A stretch of 5,570 nt of DNA, from the NCBI GenBank assembly GCA_017548805.1, contig JAFYZE010000296.1, positions 1 to 5,570 on the forward strand. The letters are read 5' to 3'. The notes under the pieces are model-generated. The model did no database searches. It was not told where the DNA came from and saw only the letters and a list, made by a program, of their open reading frames with translations. Shown in pieces: positions 1-5,570 of the stretch. The stretch comes from Bacteroidales bacterium (GTDB lineage Bacteria; Bacteroidota; Bacteroidia; Bacteroidales; UBA932). The position numbers were made by a program, and so were the translations under genes. The stretch's first letter is position 1, and each line of letters begins with the position of its first letter.

Positions 1-935
1 ACCTGCGACATGTTCTTGATCTCGCTCTCGCGGACTGCAGGGTCGCTGTACATGGAGAGGACGCGGAGAATGAGGTCCTTGTCCTGGATGTTGGACTCGC
101 TCACGAGCTCCTTGAAGCCTTCCCAGTCCTCACCGATGCTCTTGACCTCGGGATCGAGGGCCTCATGGTCCTTGACGACCTTGGCCCAAGCCTTCTCGGC
201 AGTGCCGGCACGCTTGTCGGAGAGCTTGTCGTTGAGGGCCTCGCCGCCGTCCGGGGATGCGTAAGCTACGATCTCGGTACCCTTGAGGGTCTTGCGGCTG
301 TTGGCGTTGATCTCGTCGAGGGCGGCCTGGAAGTCAGCGATGGACTGGCCACGGAGCTGGGCGGGACGCACGTCTGCGGAGTTGATGGTGTAGAGGATCT
401 GGCCTTCTGCGGTCTGAGGGATGACATCCTGATAGTTGTCAGCCTTGTAGCCGATGTTGCCGAAATCCTTCACGAGCATGTAGGTGGTGTTGCAGCCGTC
501 AGCGACCTTGCGGGTAGGAAGGGTGACAGCCTTGGTCTTGTAGGAGGCCACGCCGCGGAGTTCGAGGTATGCCTTCTCCATGCCGGGGACATAGGTGAAA
601 TGTACGCGCTCGGTGACGGTGCCGCCGGCGGCGGGGACTACCTTGTAGTTGTCCTTGACTTTCTCGCCCTGATACATGAACGGGGCCATGGCCTGCTCGC
701 CACCCTCATAGACGAGGACGGGAGTGACCTGGAGGAGGGCCTTGGGATGGAAATACTTCTCGGGATAGGTGACGTTGAGGGTGGCGTCGATATTGCCGCC
801 GACAACCTCAAGGACGGTAGGGTTGCAGGTAACCACTACGTTGTTTGCCAGCTCGGCCATCTTCTCGGCGGAGGAGCAGGCGGCTGCGGTGATCGCGAGG
901 ATGGCCACAGCCAGGATCTTGATTGCTTTTTTCAT
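1..935 (-). CDS. OmpA-like lipoprotein, 3' end outside window
   Basis: The frame is open from an ATG at 935-933 to the window edge (311 full codons, no stop), so the C-terminus is missing. The N-terminus MKKAIKILAVAILAITAAAC is a lipoprotein signal peptide with the lipidated Cys at residue 20; the lipobox is weak, with Ala at -3. About 200 residues of probably beta-rich, exported-type sequence follow. At about 216-250 lies an OmpA-like segment: YASPDG (225-230), then NDKLSDKRA (235-243), which resembles the NxxLSxxRA signature of peptidoglycan-associated OmpA domains. The Asp that normally binds diaminopimelate falls at Ser227, so peptidoglycan binding is doubtful. The sequence ends in a helical, TPR-like stretch (EDWEGFKEL, then KDLILRVLSMYSDP). 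It resembles long Bacteroidales lipoproteins that I recall as OmpA-like proteins followed by helical repeats; their function is unknown to me. It is transcribed divergently from the sigma-54 activator. A membrane-anchored, periplasmic or surface role is inferred. Confidence 0.85.
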   Translation of the reverse strand, partial: MKKAIKILAVAILAITAAACSSAEKMAELANNVVVTCNPTVLEVVGGNIDATLNVTYPEKYFHPKALLQVTPVLVYEGGEQAMAPFMYQGEKVKDNYKVVPAAGGTVTERVHFTYVPGMEKAYLELRGVASYKTKAVTLPTRKVADGCNTTYMLVKDFGNIGYKADNYQDVIPQTAEGQILYTINSADVRPAQLRGQSIADFQAALDEINANSRKTLKGTEIVAYASPDGGEALNDKLSDKRAGTAEKAWAKVVKDHEALDPEVKSIGEDWEGFKELVSESNIQDKDLILRVLSMYSDPAVRESEIKNMSQ

Positions 936-991
936 AAATAAAAAAGGTTTATTGATTACTTATTTTGGTCCTTCCGGAGCATTATACCTTG

Positions 992-999
992 CAAATATA
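992..999 (-). promoter_or_regulatory. Bacteroidetes -7 promoter element for the lipoprotein gene
   Basis: Read on the minus strand this is TATATTTG followed by C, an exact match to the Bacteroidetes TAnnTTTG -7 element. It lies 56 bases before the ATG at 935, implying a leader of roughly 50 bases that ends in an A/T-rich stretch and has no clear Shine-Dalgarno site. No good TTTG -33 element is visible at the expected spacing, which is common for this class. A second AT-rich TATAAT-like string lies just downstream on the same strand (about 982-987). Confidence 0.6.
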
Positions 1000-1055
1000 A
1001 CTATTTCTTTGCTTTTTTCCCACTGGCCCGGATGCTTTATTTAAAGTGATTTTCG

Positions 1056-1063
1056 TAACTTTG
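1056..1063 (+). promoter_or_regulatory. Bacteroidetes -7 promoter element for the sigma-54 activator operon
   Basis: TAACTTTG is an exact match to the TAnnTTTG -7 element and lies only 19 bases before the ATG at 1083. Transcription would start near 1070, giving a very short leader of about 13 bases. The -33 region is AT-rich (around 1036-1043) without a clear TTTG. This suggests that the activator operon is read by the primary sigma factor rather than by sigma-54 itself. Confidence 0.55.
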
Positions 1064-1082
1064 TCGGTCCCAAAGCTTTTTT

Positions 1083-2311
<1,229 letters not shown>

Positions 2312-2315
<4 letters not shown>

Positions 2316-2827
2316 AGACATTCCGCCACATACTCGCCGCATGCGCGCTTGCGCTGACCGCCGTCCTGGCGGGAAGCTGCGGCATCTATTCGTTCTCAGG
2401 AACGTCCATCCAGCCCGACGTCCATACCATCACCATCAACTATTTCGAGTATACAGCCGAGAAGGTCAACCCCTCGCTTAGCAACCTGCTCACCGAGGAG
2501 CTCCGCACCCAGTTCCGCAAGATGACGCGCCTGGAGCAGGTCGACCTTGACGGCGACCTCGAGATCGAGGGCCAGGTCACGGGCTATGACGTGAGCGCGA
2601 CGGCGGTGACAGCCGACGAGGTCGCCGCCCAGAACCGCCTCACCGTCACGGTGAAGGTCACTTTCACCAACCGCAAATACCCCGAGGACAACCTGGAACA
2701 GAACTTCTCGGCTTACGAGGACTACGACTCCATGCAGTCCCTCGACGCCGTACAGGAGACGCTCTGCAACCAGATCGTCAAGAAACTTATCGAGGACATC
2801 TTCAACGCAACGGTAGCGCAATGGTAA
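2312..2827 (+). CDS. lptE: LptE-family LPS-assembly lipoprotein
   Basis: A 171-residue outer-membrane lipoprotein. In Gram-negative bacteria LptE sits as a plug inside the LptD beta-barrel and helps deliver lipopolysaccharide to the cell surface. The signal peptide runs over residues 1-22 with lipobox LAGSC and lipidated Cys23. The mature start [11 protein letters not shown], a PDV segment and a later [13 protein letters not shown] strand match the Bacteroidetes LptE (LptE family / DUF-type) pattern I recall. The body alternates helix and strand ([13 protein letters not shown], then [13 protein letters not shown]), as expected of the compact alpha/beta LptE fold. The ATG overlaps the stop of the sigma-54 activator, and its own end overlaps the next start by 7 bases, so it is an internal operon gene. 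The family call is strong; the partnership with LptD is inferred, since lptD is not in the window. Confidence 0.88.
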
Positions 2828-3408
2828 ACGGCTGCATACATCTCAATTCGCTCAACATCGACGAGCTCGCCGGCGTGGTGAACCTCTATCCGTGGTTCGG
2901 CGCGGCGCGCAAGGAGATGTGCCTGCGCATGTCGCGCGTCGGCGGCGAGGGCTGGGGCAGCCGCGACTACGCCACCGCCGCGCTGTACGTGGGTTCGCGC
3001 CGTATCATTTCGGACATCGTCCGGGCCGGCAGGGCCAGGGACTACTCCGACAGCAACCTCGAGGAGCTCATAAAGAGCTATACCGTCGGCGAGGAGCCTG
3101 CGGCGGCCTCCGAGCCGAAGCACAAGACCCGCGTGGTGGGCGGCGACTTTTTCTCCCAGGACGAGTACGATTCGGTCCGCAAGACCGACGACAACATCTT
3201 CTCGTCTTTCGCTTCGAAGGCCAAGGGAGAGGAAGTCCGCGAGAAGACAGAGCAGGAAATCGTCGACGAATTCTGCACCGAGACGCTCGCCCAGATATAT
3301 ATCGACCAGGGGTATTACGAGCAGGCAAAATTCATTTATTCGAAACTACTCTTGCGTTATCCAGAAAAAAATGCTTACTTTGCAGCCCTTATCCAAAAAT
3401 TGGGGTAA
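2821..3408 (+). CDS. Small conserved protein with a C-terminal TPR-like motif
   Basis: A 195-residue probably soluble protein with no signal peptide or membrane segment. The first 90 or so residues are helical and include LYPWFGAARKEMCLRM, a motif I recall near the N-terminus of uncharacterised Bacteroidetes proteins at this locus. The middle (about 95-145) is charged and probably disordered. The last 42 residues (154-195, from ETLAQIYIDQGYYEQAKFIY to the end) read as one tetratricopeptide-like helical pair: the small and aromatic positions fit a TPR, and such a motif usually serves protein binding. The ATG at 2821 overlaps the end of lptE by 7 bases, supporting this start and coupled translation. 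The final 80 or so bases are markedly more AT-rich than the rest and appear to contain the promoter of secG. The specific function is unknown; a link to envelope or secretion work is only positional. Confidence 0.8.
   Translation: MVNGCIHLNSLNIDELAGVVNLYPWFGAARKEMCLRMSRVGGEGWGSRDYATAALYVGSRRIISDIVRAGRARDYSDSNLEELIKSYTVGEEPAAASEPKHKTRVVGGDFFSQDEYDSVRKTDDNIFSSFASKAKGEEVREKTEQEIVDEFCTETLAQIYIDQGYYEQAKFIYSKLLLRYPEKNAYFAALIQKLG
3351..3382 (+). promoter_or_regulatory. Probable secG promoter inside the end of the TPR-like gene
   Basis: TTACTTTG at 3375-3382 differs at one base from the TAnnTTTG -7 element, and a TTG at 3352-3354 sits 20 bases upstream, the expected -33 spacing. The site lies in an AT-rich patch at the end of an otherwise GC-rich gene. 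Transcription would start near 3389, giving secG a leader of about 45 bases. The leader ends in an A-rich run before ATG, as expected in this phylum. Confidence 0.45.
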
Positions 3409-3434
3409 CAGACAGATAAATAAAACATAACGAT

Positions 3435-3779
3435 ATGAACGCATTATTTACCATTCTGACCATTCTCATCCTCCTCGCTTCGGCACTCCTCGTCCTCGTG
3501 GTGCTGCTCCAGAACGGCAAAGGTGAGGGTCTCGCCAGCAACTTCATCGCCGGCAACCAGACTTTCGGCGTCCGCCAGACCGCCGACCTTCTCGAGAAGG
3601 TCTCCTGGGGTCTCGTAGCCTTCATCCTCGTGCTCTCCATCGTCACCTCCTTCACCACCGGCACCAACGGCGCCGACATGGACGTGACCAACCAGATCGA
3701 GAACGTCGCTACCCAGTCGCAGCCGGAGTTCCCCACCGCCCCCATCCAGCAGGAGGCTCCCACCGCCCCGACCGAGTAA
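3435..3779 (+). CDS. secG: SecG subunit of the SecYEG preprotein translocase
   Basis: A 114-residue inner-membrane protein that assists SecA-driven protein export through SecYE. There are two hydrophobic helices, at about residues 4-25 and 57-76. Between them lies the cytoplasmic loop with the family signature: LLQNGKGEGLASNF (24-37), then TFGVRQTADLLEK (43-55). The tail from about residue 78 is rich in Pro, Gln and Thr, ends in APTE, and is probably disordered, as in many Bacteroidetes SecG proteins. Length and topology are typical. The gene lies 26 bases after the TPR-like gene and can be read both with the operon and from a promoter inside that gene. It is the last gene before the terminator at 3827-3860. 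Initiation at 3435 follows an A-rich leader without a Shine-Dalgarno site. Confidence 0.93.
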   Translation: MNALFTILTILILLASALLVLVVLLQNGKGEGLASNFIAGNQTFGVRQTADLLEKVSWGLVAFILVLSIVTSFTTGTNGADMDVTNQIENVATQSQPEFPTAPIQQEAPTAPTE

Positions 3780-3795
3780 CTGACAGATTGTCAGT
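3779..3795. repeat. Palindrome ACTGACA-GAT-TGTCAGT
   Basis: Two perfect 7-base arms flank a 3-base centre, beginning on the last base of the secG stop codon. As DNA it has the form of an operator or enhancer site for a dimeric regulator (TGACA-N3-TGTCA). As RNA it would be a short hairpin at the end of the secG message, but without a T-run after it, so it is not itself a terminator. It lies 12 bases upstream of a weak promoter-like element facing clpB. Confidence 0.6.
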
Positions 3796-3806
3796 CCGGC
3801 AAGGGC

Positions 3807-3821
3807 TGGAATATAATTTGA
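3807..3821 (+). promoter_or_regulatory. Possible weak promoter for clpB (sigma-54-like or TATAAT-like)
   Basis: The 15 bases TGGAATATAATTTGA keep the sigma-54 layout: TGG, ten bases, then a TTG-ending -12 block. However, the -12 dinucleotide is GA instead of GC and the fourth position is A instead of C. The same bases contain TATAAT, and an ATAATTTG that is near the TAnnTTTG -7 element. Either reading would start transcription at about 3827-3833, in front of clpB. No better candidate is visible between secG and clpB. Confidence 0.25.
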
Positions 3822-3826
3822 CGGAG

Positions 3827-3860
3827 ATCGTCTGTTCCTTCACCGGAACGGACGATTTTT
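3827..3860 (+). terminator. Intrinsic terminator after secG
   Basis: A 12-base-pair stem (3827-3838 with 3845-3856, one T-G wobble and otherwise perfect) closes a 6-base loop and is followed directly by a T-run (3856-3860). It should end transcription of the activator-lptE-TPR-secG operon 48 bases past the secG stop. Confidence 0.85.
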
Positions 3861-3868
3861 GGTTATTG

Positions 3869-3886
3869 TGCCGCCCGAGTGCGGCA
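3869..3886 (+). other. Small GC-rich hairpin in the clpB leader
   Basis: TGCCGC (3869-3874) pairs perfectly with GCGGCA (3881-3886) around a CCGAGT loop. It ends 7 bases before the ATG at 3894, where it could affect ribosome access. It is followed by GTTTAAT, too short a T-run for a convincing terminator. It contains GAGTGC but is not a CIRCE element, because the matching arm is absent. Confidence 0.4.
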
Positions 3887-3893
3887 GTTTAAT

Positions 3894-5570
<1,677 letters not shown>

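Noticed and set aside
165..941. A 258-codon open frame on the plus strand
   Set aside because: It is the antisense of the lipoprotein gene, which has a signal peptide, a promoter and an OmpA-like motif. The antisense product is low-complexity Gly/Leu/Val.
1024..1039. Possible sigma-54 promoter (TGGCCCG, then CTTTA) before the activator gene
   Set aside because: The -24 half is good, but the -12 half has TT where GC is required, and a perfect TAnnTTTG element lies 17 bases further on.
3869..3886. CIRCE heat-shock operator before clpB
   Set aside because: Only GAGTGC is present; the TTAGCACTC partner arm and the 9-base spacing are missing.

Overview
The window looks like a chromosomal core region of a GC-rich member of the Bacteroidota, probably Bacteroidales. 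Three things point there. The promoter-like sites match the TAnnTTTG (-7) element of that phylum. Starts are preceded by A-rich leaders rather than clear Shine-Dalgarno sites. The proteins resemble Bacteroidales families: an LptE with a [11 protein letters not shown] lipoprotein start, a receiver-less sigma-54 activator, and a SecG with a Bacteroidetes-type loop. Genus cannot be read from the sequence.

Layout. Positions 1-935 (minus strand) hold the first 311 codons of a lipoprotein with a degenerate OmpA-like segment; its 3' end lies outside the window. A 147-base AT-rich divergent spacer (936-1082) carries a TAnnTTTG promoter facing each way. On the plus strand, 1083-3779 looks like one operon: a sigma-54-dependent Fis-family activator, lptE (ATGA overlap), a small TPR-like protein (7-base overlap) and secG (26-base gap, with a probable internal promoter in the preceding gene). 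A compact 114-base spacer (3780-3893) follows. It contains a TGACA-N3-TGTCA palindrome, a weak promoter-like element, a strong intrinsic terminator and another small hairpin. A ClpB disaggregase gene then runs off the right edge (3894-5570, 559 codons present).

How the genes fit together. lptE (LPS export to the outer membrane), secG (Sec translocon) and the left-hand lipoprotein are envelope functions. The sigma-54 activator co-transcribed with lptE and secG may tie envelope biogenesis to alternative sigma-factor control. ClpB is the ATP-driven protein disaggregase working with DnaK.

The most unusual observation is that ClpB has no N-terminal Clp-N domain. Its start corresponds to about residue 150 of a standard ClpB, close to the internal start that gives the short form in E. 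coli, and the upstream DNA leaves no room for the missing domain. The spacer before it is also more structured than a simple operon end. I see no mobile element, CRISPR array, tRNA or rRNA, and no clear evidence of a wholly new system.
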